51,059 nt of DNA. Source: Streptomyces californicus. Its GTDB lineage: Bacteria; Actinomycetota; Actinomycetes; Streptomycetales; Streptomycetaceae. Below, one piece after another: positions 16,284 through 24,232 of this stretch (positions within the stretch are counted from its first letter, which is position 1; each line of letters starts with the position of its first letter). The translations under genes and the position numbers were made by a program. The stretch is from contig NZ_JNZZ01000035.1 of NCBI RefSeq assembly GCF_000717645.1, positions 1 to 51,059 of the forward strand, read 5' to 3'. The notes under the pieces are model-generated. The model was not told the origin of the DNA, did not search any database, and saw only the letters and a program-made list of their open reading frames with translations.

Positions 16284-17156
16284 CTACCCCCGGCCGGCCG
16301 GGGCCTTCGTCCGGGGCTCCTCCTCCGGTAGGGGCCCGGGGCGTCCGGACCCCCGCGTCCCGCGCCGCAGCCGCATCCCCGCCCCGTACAGGAGCAGTCC
16401 GGCCGCCAGCCCCGCGCCCGCGCCGAAGCAGGCCGTGGGGACGATGTCGAGCGGGCTCTCCACCCGGCCGAAGTGGGCGTACCAGCGCAGGCACCGGTGG
16501 GCGACGCCGGCCAGGAGGCACACCGCCAGCAGTCCGAGCGCGCCCCACCGCTCCCGGCGGCCGAGCACCGGCACCTCCGCGGGCGCGGGGAGGGGTGCGG
16601 TCCGCCGCAGCCCGGTGGCGGCGAACCAGCCGATGACCACGAGGGCGAGCGCCGAACTGCCGTACTGGGCGAGCTGGTACCCCGGGAAGCCGCCGACGGC
16701 GCGGTTCAGTACCGGCAGCGACTCCGTGCCCCACCGGCTGTGGTGGGTGAACGCGTCCCACACCACGTGCGTGGCCGCGCCCAGCGCCGCCGAGGCCGCG
16801 AACCGCGCCCACGCGGACGGCCCGAACGATTCCCGTGTCCACCGCTGACCCCGGACGAACGCGTGGACGCGGCCCCGTACGTCTGCCGGCAACAGTGCGA
16901 CCAGCGGCTCCCGCAGCAGCGCCCAGACGGCGACCAGGGCCGCGGCGATCGCCACGTTCACCGTGACGACGCCGACGGCGGTGTGGGTGAACGCCCCGAA
17001 CTCCATCGCCCCGGGGACCACCGTGTCCGCGAAGTAGGTGACGTCCGGCGCGAACGAACCGGCGACGAGCGCCGACGGGAGCAGCGCCCAACGGGCGGTC
17101 CCGTTACGGCGGATCGCCGGGAGCACGGCGGCGGCGTGGCTGAGCGTGAACGGCAT
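16284..17156 (-). CDS. DUF4184 family integral membrane protein
   Basis: A 290-residue membrane protein. The N-terminus MPFTLSHAAAVLPAIRR is the family signature: members begin MPFTLSH and resemble membrane-bound hydrolases of the YdjM/zinc-dependent phospholipase C-like group. Potential metal-binding positions are His7, the FAPDVTYF aspartate, the FTHT segment and HVVWDAFTHHS; this pattern recurs in such hydrolases. About six hydrophobic segments follow one another, with a basic C-terminal tail (GMRLRRGTRG onward). The start ATG at 17156 gives the family N-terminus exactly. It converges on polA. The biochemical role is unknown; a lipid- or membrane-related hydrolase is an inference from the histidine/aspartate pattern. 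Confidence 0.85.
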   Translation of the reverse strand: MPFTLSHAAAVLPAIRRNGTARWALLPSALVAGSFAPDVTYFADTVVPGAMEFGAFTHTAVGVVTVNVAIAAALVAVWALLREPLVALLPADVRGRVHAFVRGQRWTRESFGPSAWARFAASAALGAATHVVWDAFTHHSRWGTESLPVLNRAVGGFPGYQLAQYGSSALALVVIGWFAATGLRRTAPLPAPAEVPVLGRRERWGALGLLAVCLLAGVAHRCLRWYAHFGRVESPLDIVPTACFGAGAGLAAGLLLYGAGMRLRRGTRGSGRPGPLPEEEPRTKAPAGRG

Positions 17157-17265
17157 GGCGGCAAGTATGGGGGACCGTTCGGGCACCCTTCCGTGGCCGG
17201 GCGGACAACGTAGGGCCCCGAACGTGAAAAAACAGTAAGAAGCGGTCAGGGTGCGGTGCCCCGGT

Positions 17266-17315
17266 GACACGAGGTGTCGTAGGGTCGCTGAAGTCCTCGC
17301 GCTGGGGAGCGCGAG
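17266..17315 (+). promoter_or_regulatory. Leader hairpins upstream of the transglycosylase gene
   Basis: Two inverted repeats precede the start: GACAC/GTGTC (17266-17278) just before a TAGGGT box (17280-17285), and CTCGCGCT/AGCGCGAG (17296-17315) with a GGGG loop before the ribosome-binding site. The TAGGGT may be a -10 box. I do not see the c-di-AMP (ydaO) riboswitch consensus that precedes other Streptomyces wall hydrolases. Confidence 0.4.
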
Positions 17316-17344
17316 CAGCCTTCGAGGGGGAGGGACCGGAACGT

Positions 17345-19126
17345 ATGGCAGCGCACATGCGCCGACGTCTGCGCAGGGGAGCCACGACCACCGCGGTGGC
17401 GGCGGCCGCCGTGGCGGCGCTCGCGGCCTCGCAGGCGCCCGCGGCGACCCTGTCCGAGGGGTCGGCCGGCGGTGACCCGCAGGCCGCCGGGGAGGACACC
17501 GCGAGCGCCGGGAACGACGGCGCGGCGACCGGCAACTCGCCCTACTACACCGACCTTCCGCCCCTGGTCACGCCCGACAGGCCCGGTTCGTCCAGCAACC
17601 TCCCGGCGGCAGGCCGTGCGGAGGCGGGCATTCCGGCGACGATCCTCGCCGCGTACAAGCAGGCCGAGCGGACCGTCGCGACCACCGACCCCACGTGCCG
17701 GCTGCCCTGGCAACTCCTCGCGGCGATCGGCAAGGTCGAGTCCGGGCAGGCCCGCGGCGGGCGCGTCGACGCCGACGGCACCGCGAGCCCCCGCATCCTC
17801 GGCCCGGCCCTCAACGGCCAGGGCTTCGCGCTGATCAAGGACACCGACGGCGGCGCCTACGACGGGGACGCGGTCCACGACCGTGCCGTCGGCCCCATGC
17901 AGTTCATCCCGTCGACCTGGGCCTCCTGGGGCCAGGACGCCAACGGCGACGGCCGCAAGGACCCCAACAACATCTACGACGCGGCGCTCGCCGCCGGCCG
18001 CTACCTCTGCGCCAACGACCGCGACCTGGCCGTCTCCGCCGACCTCGACAAGGCTGTGCTGAGCTACAACCGGTCCACGGAGTACCTGAACACGGTCCGC
18101 TCCTGGTTCTCCTACTACCAGCGCGGTACGCACGAGGTCCCCGACGGCGCCGGCACGCTGCCCACCACCCCGAGCACGCCCCTCCCCACCCTCCCGGGTC
18201 CGCGTCCGGGCTCCGGTCCGAGCGTGACGCCGAGCCCGAAGCCCTCCCCGTCCAAGCCGGGCGGCAAGCCGAGCCCGAGCCCCTCGAAGCCCGGCGGAGG
18301 CTCCACCAGCCCGACCCCGACCCCGAAGCCGCCCACCCCGCCCACCGGCGAGCCGACGCCGCCGGCCGAGACGTTCGGCTCCCTGGAGAACGCGGGCACC
18401 GGACCGCTGCGCGCCACCGCGGGCGCATCGTTCGACGAGCGGGTCTCCGTCCGCGCCCGCAACGCGCTCGGCGCCCCGCTGGCCAAGGCGCCCGTCACCT
18501 TCACCGTCACCGGCGACACCGGCACGCTCTTCGCCGGCGGCAAGAAGACCGTCGTGGTACGGACCGGGGCCGACGGCACCGCCACCGCGCCGGAGCTCCG
18601 GGCGGGCGAGAAGGCCGGGGAGTTCACCGTGACCGCCACCGCCGGCATCGGCCGGCCGCGCACCCTGACCTACGCGGCGACCGTCACCGCCCGCCAGGCC
18701 GACGCCATCGCCCGCACCGACGACAAGGAACTCGTCGCCGTCTCCGGCGAGAAGTTCACGGACGCCGTCACCGTCAGGGCCACCTACAAGGACGCCGCCG
18801 CGCCCGGCGTGGCCGTCACCGCCACCATGGTCAAGGACCGCCTCGGCGTCATCGACAACGACAAGGGCCCGTACTTCGAGGACGAGGCGGGCAAGCCCGT
18901 CCGCACCCTCACCGGGCTGACCACGGACGCCGACGGGAAGCTGCGCCTCCCGGACATCCACGCGGACGGCGAAGCGGGCACCTACCTGCTGCGCCTCACC
19001 ACCGAGGGCGGCGGCTCGGTCGTCGTCGAACTCACCGTCAAGGCGCCGGCGGAGACCGCACCGGAGGAGCCGGCGTCCCCCAAGACCCCGAAGGCGACGG
19101 GGACTCCCCAGGCCGTCAAGCCCTGA
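17345..19126 (+). CDS. Secreted lytic murein transglycosylase with Pro-rich linker and Ig-like repeats
   Basis: An exported peptidoglycan-cleaving enzyme of 593 residues. Residues 1-35 are a signal peptide (RRRLRR, then Ala-rich, ending SQAPAA). Residues 95-255 form a lysozyme-like SLT/MltB-type domain: PWQLLAAIGKVESG, with catalytic Glu132, AVGPMQFIPSTW, DAALAAGRYLC and AVLSYNRSTEYLN. Residues about 265-350 are a Pro/Ser/Lys/Thr-rich linker that could span the wall. Residues 355-450 and 455-570 look like two related Ig-like (Big-type) repeats, with APVTFTVTGDTGTLFAGG and GVAVTATMVKDRLGVID at equivalent positions, probably cell-surface or wall binding. Start ATG at 17345 follows GAGGGGGAGGGA. 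Transcription ends at a 16-bp hairpin. The wall substrate is inferred from the domain family. Confidence 0.9.
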   Translation: MAAHMRRRLRRGATTTAVAAAAVAALAASQAPAATLSEGSAGGDPQAAGEDTASAGNDGAATGNSPYYTDLPPLVTPDRPGSSSNLPAAGRAEAGIPATILAAYKQAERTVATTDPTCRLPWQLLAAIGKVESGQARGGRVDADGTASPRILGPALNGQGFALIKDTDGGAYDGDAVHDRAVGPMQFIPSTWASWGQDANGDGRKDPNNIYDAALAAGRYLCANDRDLAVSADLDKAVLSYNRSTEYLNTVRSWFSYYQRGTHEVPDGAGTLPTTPSTPLPTLPGPRPGSGPSVTPSPKPSPSKPGGKPSPSPSKPGGGSTSPTPTPKPPTPPTGEPTPPAETFGSLENAGTGPLRATAGASFDERVSVRARNALGAPLAKAPVTFTVTGDTGTLFAGGKKTVVVRTGADGTATAPELRAGEKAGEFTVTATAGIGRPRTLTYAATVTARQADAIARTDDKELVAVSGEKFTDAVTVRATYKDAAAPGVAVTATMVKDRLGVIDNDKGPYFEDEAGKPVRTLTGLTTDADGKLRLPDIHADGEAGTYLLRLTTEGGGSVVVELTVKAPAETAPEEPASPKTPKATGTPQAVKP

Positions 19127-19161
19127 CCCCGGGCCCACCGCCCCGCCACCGCACGGCGATC

Positions 19162-19197
19162 GCACAGCCCCCCGGCCACCCGGCCGGGGGGCTGTGC
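19162..19197 (+). terminator. Terminator of the transglycosylase gene
   Basis: A perfect 16-bp stem, GCACAGCCCCCCGGCC (19162-19177) with GGCCGGGGGGCTGTGC (19182-19197), has a 4-nt loop and lies 36 bp after the stop codon. Confidence 0.8.
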
Positions 19198-19314
19198 GCC
19201 GTGCCCCGGCCGCCGGTGTTCTCATCTCGCGCCCGGGTTGCTACGGTGCCCCCGCCCTGGCGGCCCGTCAGCTCGCGGCGCCGTCGCCGGACCACCGCCC
19301 CGGGAGGCCCCAGC

Positions 19315-19452
19315 ATGCGCGCCCTCGTCGCCGCCGCCATCGGGCTGGCCGCCGCCCTCGCCCTCGTGCTCACCGTCTCCGCCGTCGGCGCACCGCCGGG
19401 GGAGACCTCCCCGAAACCCCTGCTCACCACGGTCCCGGGCCCCAAGAGGTGA
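19315..19452 (+). CDS. Small single-pass membrane peptide, SPW_0924 family
   Basis: A 45-residue protein that is too short for many gene finders. One hydrophobic helix spans residues 4-26 (Ala/Leu/Val-rich), followed by a short polar tail, GETSPKPLLTTVPGPKR. The tail matches what I recall of the small Streptomyces-specific SPW_0924 family, whose function is unknown. GGGAGG lies seven bases before the ATG at 19315, supporting translation. The helix could be either an uncleaved signal anchor or a secretion signal. The gene stands 26 bp before the DUF3068 gene on the same strand, so the two are probably cotranscribed and may share a membrane role. Confidence 0.75.
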   Translation: MRALVAAAIGLAAALALVLTVSAVGAPPGETSPKPLLTTVPGPKR

Positions 19453-19478
19453 CACCGCGGAGGGAGAGGACCCCCACC

Positions 19479-20444
19479 ATGCGCCGCCGAGCCGGTCTCG
19501 TACTCCTGGCCTTCGCCGTCTTCTTCGCCGCGCTGTCACCGCTGCTGCGCTGGTACGCCTTCCCGCGCCTGGCCAAGGTCCCGCCGAACCAGTACCAGGA
19601 AGTCGTCCTGGAGGCGTCCCCCGCCACCCTCCTCGACTACACCACCCTGAAGGCGAAGGAGGTCGAGAAGGTCACCATCGTCCAGACGCTCAAGGGCAAC
19701 GTGGAGGAGTCCGAGAAGATCGAACGCAGCGCCGGACGCGACGTCGTCGTCTGGGACGCGCTCTCCTACATCGAGGGCCCCGACGGCGAGAAGGTCTCCG
19801 CCATCCCCGAGCGCTACATCTTCGACGCCCACACCCAGGCCCCCGTCAACGCCACCGGCGAGATGGTCGACGGCGACCCGGTCCGCCGCGAGGGCATCGA
19901 GTTCAAGTGGCCCTTCCTCACCGAGAAACGGGACTACGCCTACTTCGACGCCCAGACCCGCACCACCGCCCCCATCCACTACCGGGGCACCCGCACCTTC
20001 CGCGGGCTGGAGGTCTACTACTTCGAGCAGACCGTCCCCTGGACCAAGGTCCCCCTGCCGAAGAAGATGCCCGTCGAGGGCATCACCCCCGAGCAGATCG
20101 CGCGGACCGGCATGACCCGCTGGTACACCACCCAGCGCATGTTCTGGGTCGACCCGGTCACCGGAGCCCCCGTCAACGGCGAGGAGATCCACCGGGAGGA
20201 ACTGCGCGACGCCAGGAAGATGGGCATGTCCGAGGACACCGTCACCGCGTTCTCCGGCCATGTGAAGATGCGCGAGGACTACATCGAGGACACCGTCGAG
20301 CTGGTGAAGTCCCAGCGCGTCCTGGTCCTCCTCCTCACCTCGTACCTGCCCTGGGGATTCCTCGGCCTCGGCGCCGGACTGCTCGCGCTCGCCCTGTGGC
20401 TGGAGGCCCGGACGCGCCCGCCGCGAGGCCCTACGACCGCTTGA
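19479..20444 (+). CDS. DUF3068 (PorA-like) membrane-anchored protein
   Basis: A 321-residue protein with a membrane helix at each end (residues about 5-23 and 282-305) and a large extracytoplasmic domain between. The domain has the DUF3068 features: RWYAFPRLAKVPPNQY close to the first helix, DYTTLKAKEV, a central FDAHTQAPVN segment, KRDYAYFDAQTR and FWVDPVTGAPVNGEEIH. The family is named PorA in some databases but its role in Streptomyces is unknown; a lipid- or envelope-related function is only suggested by topology. GGAGGGAGAGGA precedes the ATG at 19479. The last 14 bp overlap the end of the convergent hrpB gene, so no terminator separates them. Confidence 0.88.
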   Translation: MRRRAGLVLLAFAVFFAALSPLLRWYAFPRLAKVPPNQYQEVVLEASPATLLDYTTLKAKEVEKVTIVQTLKGNVEESEKIERSAGRDVVVWDALSYIEGPDGEKVSAIPERYIFDAHTQAPVNATGEMVDGDPVRREGIEFKWPFLTEKRDYAYFDAQTRTTAPIHYRGTRTFRGLEVYYFEQTVPWTKVPLPKKMPVEGITPEQIARTGMTRWYTTQRMFWVDPVTGAPVNGEEIHREELRDARKMGMSEDTVTAFSGHVKMREDYIEDTVELVKSQRVLVLLLTSYLPWGFLGLGAGLLALALWLEARTRPPRGPTTA

Positions 20445-22947
20445 GCCGGGCCGTCGTGAACCGCGTCGCCGGTACGGTCGCGGGGTCCTCCGGCCACGGA
20501 TGCTTCGGATAGCGGCCGCGCAGCTCCGCCCGCACCGCCCGGTAGCCCTCCCGCCAGAACGATGCCAGATCGGCGGTGACGGCCGCCGGGCGCCCGGCGG
20601 GGGAGAGGAGGTGCACCAGGACCGGCACCCCGGCCACCCGGGGCGTCTCGGCCAGCCCGAACACCTCCTGGAGCTTCACCGCGAGGACGGGCTGCTCCCC
20701 GCCGTACTCCACCCGGATCCGGGACCCGCTCGGCACCTCGATCCGCTCCGGCGCCAGCTCGTCCAGCCGGGCCGCCTCACCCGTCGCCCACGGGAGCAGC
20801 CGCCGCAGCGCCTGCCCCGCGTCCAGCCGCCCCAGATCCGAGCGCCGCCGCGCCCGCGACAGCTCCGGCTCCAGCCACGCGTCCGGGTCCGCGAGCAGCG
20901 CCCCGTCCGACACGTCCGGCCACGGCGCCCCCAGCACCCGGTGCAGGAACGCCAGCCGCGCCCGCGACTGCTCCGCGTCCCGGCTCCAGCGCAGCAGCCC
21001 GAGCCCCTCGCGCCGCAGCCCCTCCACCAGCGCCCCGCGCACCAGCCCGGTGTCCGGCTGCTTCAACGGCCGTACCGCCAGCTCCACCGCGCCCAGCCGG
21101 TCCACCGACCGGGCCACCACGTCGCCGTCCGTCCAGCGGACCTCCTCGCCCCGCACCCGCAGCCGCCCGGCGGCCGCCAGCGCGGTCTCCTCGTCGACCA
21201 CCGCCGCCAGCCGCACCCGCGCCGACGCCGCGTGGGAGGGCCGGTCCGCGACCGCCACGGCCAGCCAGGGCGCACTGCGCAGCCGCGACCCCTCCCGCAG
21301 CTCCGCGCCCGTACCCGACACCATCAGGAACGCCCCGTCGCCCCGGGCCCGCGCCACCCGCTCGGGGAACGCCAGCGCGGCGACGAGCCCGACCGCCGCG
21401 TCGTCGGAGCGTCCCCCGCCGCCGGCCTCCCCGGCGCCCCCGCCGTCCACCTGGGCGGAGAGCCGGCGCACCTCCTGCTTCCAGCGCCCCGCGTACCCGT
21501 CCTGACCCCGGCGGGCCGCCCGCAGCGCCGCCGCGAGATCGTCCCCGTACTCCCTCGGCGGCTCCTCGCTGAGCAGCGCCACCACCTCCGCGGCCCGCCG
21601 CGCCCCGAGCTCCGCCGCCCCGTCCAGCAGGGCCCGCGCCAGCCGGGGGTGCAGCCCCAGCCGGGACATCCGTACGCCGCGCGGTGTGGCCCGGCCGTCC
21701 GCGTCCACCGCGCCGACCGCCGCCAGCACCTCCCGGGCCGCGCCCATCGCCCCGGCGGGCGGCGGGTCCAGCAGGGCCAGCGAGGAGGCGTCCGGATCAC
21801 CCCAGCACGCCGCCTGGAGCGCGAACGCGGCGAGGTCGGCCACCTTGATCTCCGGGGCCGGGAAGCGCGCCAGCCGCCCGTCCTCGGCCTCGTCCCAGCA
21901 CCGGTACACGGTCCCCGGCGCCTCCCGCCCCGCCCGGCCGGCGCGCTGCCGCCCGGCCGCCCGCGAGGCCCGCACGGTCGTCAGGGCGCTCAGCCCCCGG
22001 GCATGGTCGGTACGCGGCTCCCGCGCCAGACCCGCGTCCACGACGACCCGGACGCCCGGCACCGTCAGGGACGACTCCGCCACCGAGGTCGCCAGCACCA
22101 CCCGGCGCCGCCCCTCGGCGGACCCGGCCAGCACCGCGTCCTGCACGGCCGCCGGGGCGCGCCCGTGCACCTGGAGGACCTCGGCGTCCAGCCCGGTGAG
22201 CTGCCCGGCCACCCTGCCGATCTCCCCGACGCCGGGCAGGAAGCAGAGCACGTCGCCCTCCCGCTCCGCGAGCGCCCGCCGCACGGTCGCCGCCACATGC
22301 GCCAGCAGCGCCGGATCGACTCTCATCCCGTGCGGCGGCCCCACCGGCCGCACGGGCGGCGCCCACACGACCTCCACCGGGTACGCGACGCCCTCGGCCT
22401 CGACGACCGGGGCGTCGCCCAGCAGCCGTGCCCAGCCCTCCGCGTCCGTCGTCGCCGACGCCGCCACCAGCCGCAGATCGGGCCGGATCGCCTCCCGTAC
22501 GTCGAGGAGGAAGGCGGCCACCGTGTCCGCGTCCAGGTGCCGCTCGTGGCACTCGTCGATGATCACCACGTCGACCCCGGCCAGCTCCTGGTCCCGCTGG
22601 AGCCGCTGGAGCAGCACCCCGGTGGTCACGACCTCCACCACCGTGCCCCGCCCCACCGCGCGCTCGCCGCGCACCGTGAAACCGACCCGCTCGCCCGGGC
22701 GCTCGCCCAGCAGCCAGGCCATCCGCCGCGCCGCCGCCCGCGCGGCGATCCGGCGCGGCTCGGCCACCAGCACCCGGCGCACCGGGCCGCGACCGCTCAG
22801 CCCCGCCAGCACCAGCGGCACGAGCGTCGTCTTGCCGGTGCCGGGCGGGGTGCACAGGACGGCGACGCCCCGATCGTCGAGCGCGCGCGCCAGGGCGGGC
22901 ACGGCGGTGCGGACGGGCAGGCGGTCCAGGGCTTCGGTACGGATCAC
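20431..22947 (-). CDS. hrpB: ATP-dependent helicase HrpB
   Basis: A superfamily 2 DEAH-box-type RNA helicase of 838 residues. Motif I is CTPPGTGKTT (32-41), motif Ia VAEPRRIAARAAA, motif II DECH (131-134), motif III ASATTD, motif V ATSVAESSLTVPGV and motif VI QRAGRAGR. The C-terminal HrpB domain ends in GRYPKHPWPEDP, as in E. coli HrpB. The GTG at 22947 gives the usual N-terminus just before the helicase core; the open frame upstream is a shadow of the methyltransferase region. HrpB proteins are predicted RNA helicases of unclear substrate. The gene overlaps the DUF3068 gene by 14 bp at the 3' end, tail to tail. Confidence 0.93.
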   Translation of the reverse strand: MIRTEALDRLPVRTAVPALARALDDRGVAVLCTPPGTGKTTLVPLVLAGLSGRGPVRRVLVAEPRRIAARAAARRMAWLLGERPGERVGFTVRGERAVGRGTVVEVVTTGVLLQRLQRDQELAGVDVVIIDECHERHLDADTVAAFLLDVREAIRPDLRLVAASATTDAEGWARLLGDAPVVEAEGVAYPVEVVWAPPVRPVGPPHGMRVDPALLAHVAATVRRALAEREGDVLCFLPGVGEIGRVAGQLTGLDAEVLQVHGRAPAAVQDAVLAGSAEGRRRVVLATSVAESSLTVPGVRVVVDAGLAREPRTDHARGLSALTTVRASRAAGRQRAGRAGREAPGTVYRCWDEAEDGRLARFPAPEIKVADLAAFALQAACWGDPDASSLALLDPPPAGAMGAAREVLAAVGAVDADGRATPRGVRMSRLGLHPRLARALLDGAAELGARRAAEVVALLSEEPPREYGDDLAAALRAARRGQDGYAGRWKQEVRRLSAQVDGGGAGEAGGGGRSDDAAVGLVAALAFPERVARARGDGAFLMVSGTGAELREGSRLRSAPWLAVAVADRPSHAASARVRLAAVVDEETALAAAGRLRVRGEEVRWTDGDVVARSVDRLGAVELAVRPLKQPDTGLVRGALVEGLRREGLGLLRWSRDAEQSRARLAFLHRVLGAPWPDVSDGALLADPDAWLEPELSRARRRSDLGRLDAGQALRRLLPWATGEAARLDELAPERIEVPSGSRIRVEYGGEQPVLAVKLQEVFGLAETPRVAGVPVLVHLLSPAGRPAAVTADLASFWREGYRAVRAELRGRYPKHPWPEDPATVPATRFTTARLKRS

Positions 22948-22985
22948 GCCCCCAGTGTCGTACGGGGCGGACGCGGTCCGGGCGG

Positions 22986-23825
22986 TCAGTCCCGCTCGCA
23001 CACGAAGATCGCCGTGCCCGGGATCAGGTTGCCGCGCAGCGGGGACCAGCCGCCCCACTCCTGGTCGTTCCAGGCGGGCCATTCCGGTTCGACCAGGTCG
23101 ACCAGCCGGAAGCCGCCCGCCACCACGTCACGGACCCGGTCGCCGAGCGTGCGGTGATGTTCCACATAGACGGCCGTGCCGCTCTCGTCCTGCTCGACGT
23201 AGGGGACGCGGTCGAAGTAGGAGGCGGCGACGGACAGGCCCTCGGGCCCCGGCTCGTCCGGGAACGCCCAGCGGATCGGATGCGTCACGGAGAACACCCA
23301 GCGCCCGCCCGACCGCAGCACCCGGCGCACCTCGCGGAAGACCCGCACGGGGTCGGCGACGAACGGGACAGCCCCGTACGCGGAGCAGGCCAGGTCGAAG
23401 GAGCCGTCGCGGAACGGGAGCCGGCCCGCGTCGGCCTCCACCAGGGGCACGTCGCCGCCGATCCGCAGCGCGTGCTGGAGCTGGCGGTGCGAGAGGTCGA
23501 GGGCGACCGGGCGGGCGCCCCGCGAGGCCAGCCAGCGCGAGCACTGGGCGGCCCCGGCCCCGATCTCCAGGACGTCGAGGCCCGCCAGGCCGTCGGCCGG
23601 CCCCAGCAGGGCGGCCTCCGCCTCGTCCAGCCCCTCCGGGCCCCAGACGAAGCGGTCGTCCCCCAGGAACCCGCCGTGATCGCTCTGGTACTCGTCGGCG
23701 TTCCGGTCCCACCAGCCCCGGCTGGCCCGGCTGCTCTCCGCCTCGTCGGCGGGGCGGCGGGTGGCCTCCGCCCCGGCGTCGTCGGCCGCTTCCGCGGAGT
23801 GGGTGCGGTGGATCTCTTGGCTCAT
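22986..23825 (-). CDS. Class I SAM-dependent methyltransferase
   Basis: A 279-residue cytoplasmic methyltransferase. The AdoMet-binding motif I is LDVLEIGAGAAQCSRWL (near residue 85), followed by the motif II acidic strand ARPVALDLS, and motif IV SFDLACSAYGAVPFV and LRSGGRWVFSVTHPIRW. The N-terminal 35 residues are acidic and probably disordered; WWDRNADEYQSDHGGFLGD then starts the domain in the manner of small-molecule methyltransferases of the UbiE/COQ5 class. The acceptor substrate is unknown. Upstream lies a 400-bp region shared with the divergent rpsA promoter. It ends 38 bp before the hrpB start on the same strand, so the two may be cotranscribed. Confidence 0.88.
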   Translation of the reverse strand: MSQEIHRTHSAEAADDAGAEATRRPADEAESSRASRGWWDRNADEYQSDHGGFLGDDRFVWGPEGLDEAEAALLGPADGLAGLDVLEIGAGAAQCSRWLASRGARPVALDLSHRQLQHALRIGGDVPLVEADAGRLPFRDGSFDLACSAYGAVPFVADPVRVFREVRRVLRSGGRWVFSVTHPIRWAFPDEPGPEGLSVAASYFDRVPYVEQDESGTAVYVEHHRTLGDRVRDVVAGGFRLVDLVEPEWPAWNDQEWGGWSPLRGNLIPGTAIFVCERD

Positions 23826-24005
23826 CGTGCCCGCCGTTGTAGTTTGCCTTCACCCGCCGCACGCGGTACATACCAGGGGTGTACTCCCGGGTAGGGGCCC
23901 GCGTCCGGGGTGCCGTGCCGTGGTGTTCCGGGACCGACGAGGCCCCGGGGAACAGGAGTTGTGCCGGGAATGGGGCGTTCCGCCCCGGGTGTGCGCCTTC
24001 GCGCA

Positions 24006-24034
24006 TTGACCCTGTCCGGCTGCCCCCGTATGCT
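24006..24034 (+). promoter_or_regulatory. rpsA promoter (HrdB-type) with 190-nt leader
   Basis: TTGACC (24006-24011), a 17-bp spacer and TATGCT (24029-24034) form a near-consensus housekeeping promoter, the clearest in the window. Transcription would start near 24041, giving a leader of about 190 nt before the rpsA ATG. Ribosomal protein S1 often represses its own synthesis, so the leader may be an autoregulatory site. In the upstream part of the gap a small inverted repeat GTACA/TGTAC lies at 23866-23884. Confidence 0.8.
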
Positions 24035-24232
24035 ACAAGTTGCGCTGCGAGCCTGCGCGCTTCAGACCTAGCAGGCCGCGCTCGCGTCTGTTGCATGTCC
24101 CCTCGGTTGTCGAGGCGTCTCTCCGGAAACGGATTGCGCGCTTTCCAGGCTGTCCGGCTTCTGCAGAGGCGATACGGGCTTTCGGCGTGGCATTACCTAC
24201 GACTCTCTGTCCGTACCGGAGCCCTTTCCCAC

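Noticed and set aside
17264..17344. c-di-AMP (ydaO) riboswitch before the transglycosylase gene
   Set aside because: Its conserved sequence blocks are absent; only two small hairpins are seen.
22948..23082. Longer N-terminus for HrpB
   Set aside because: The upstream part overlaps the methyltransferase gene on the same strand and has no helicase sequence.
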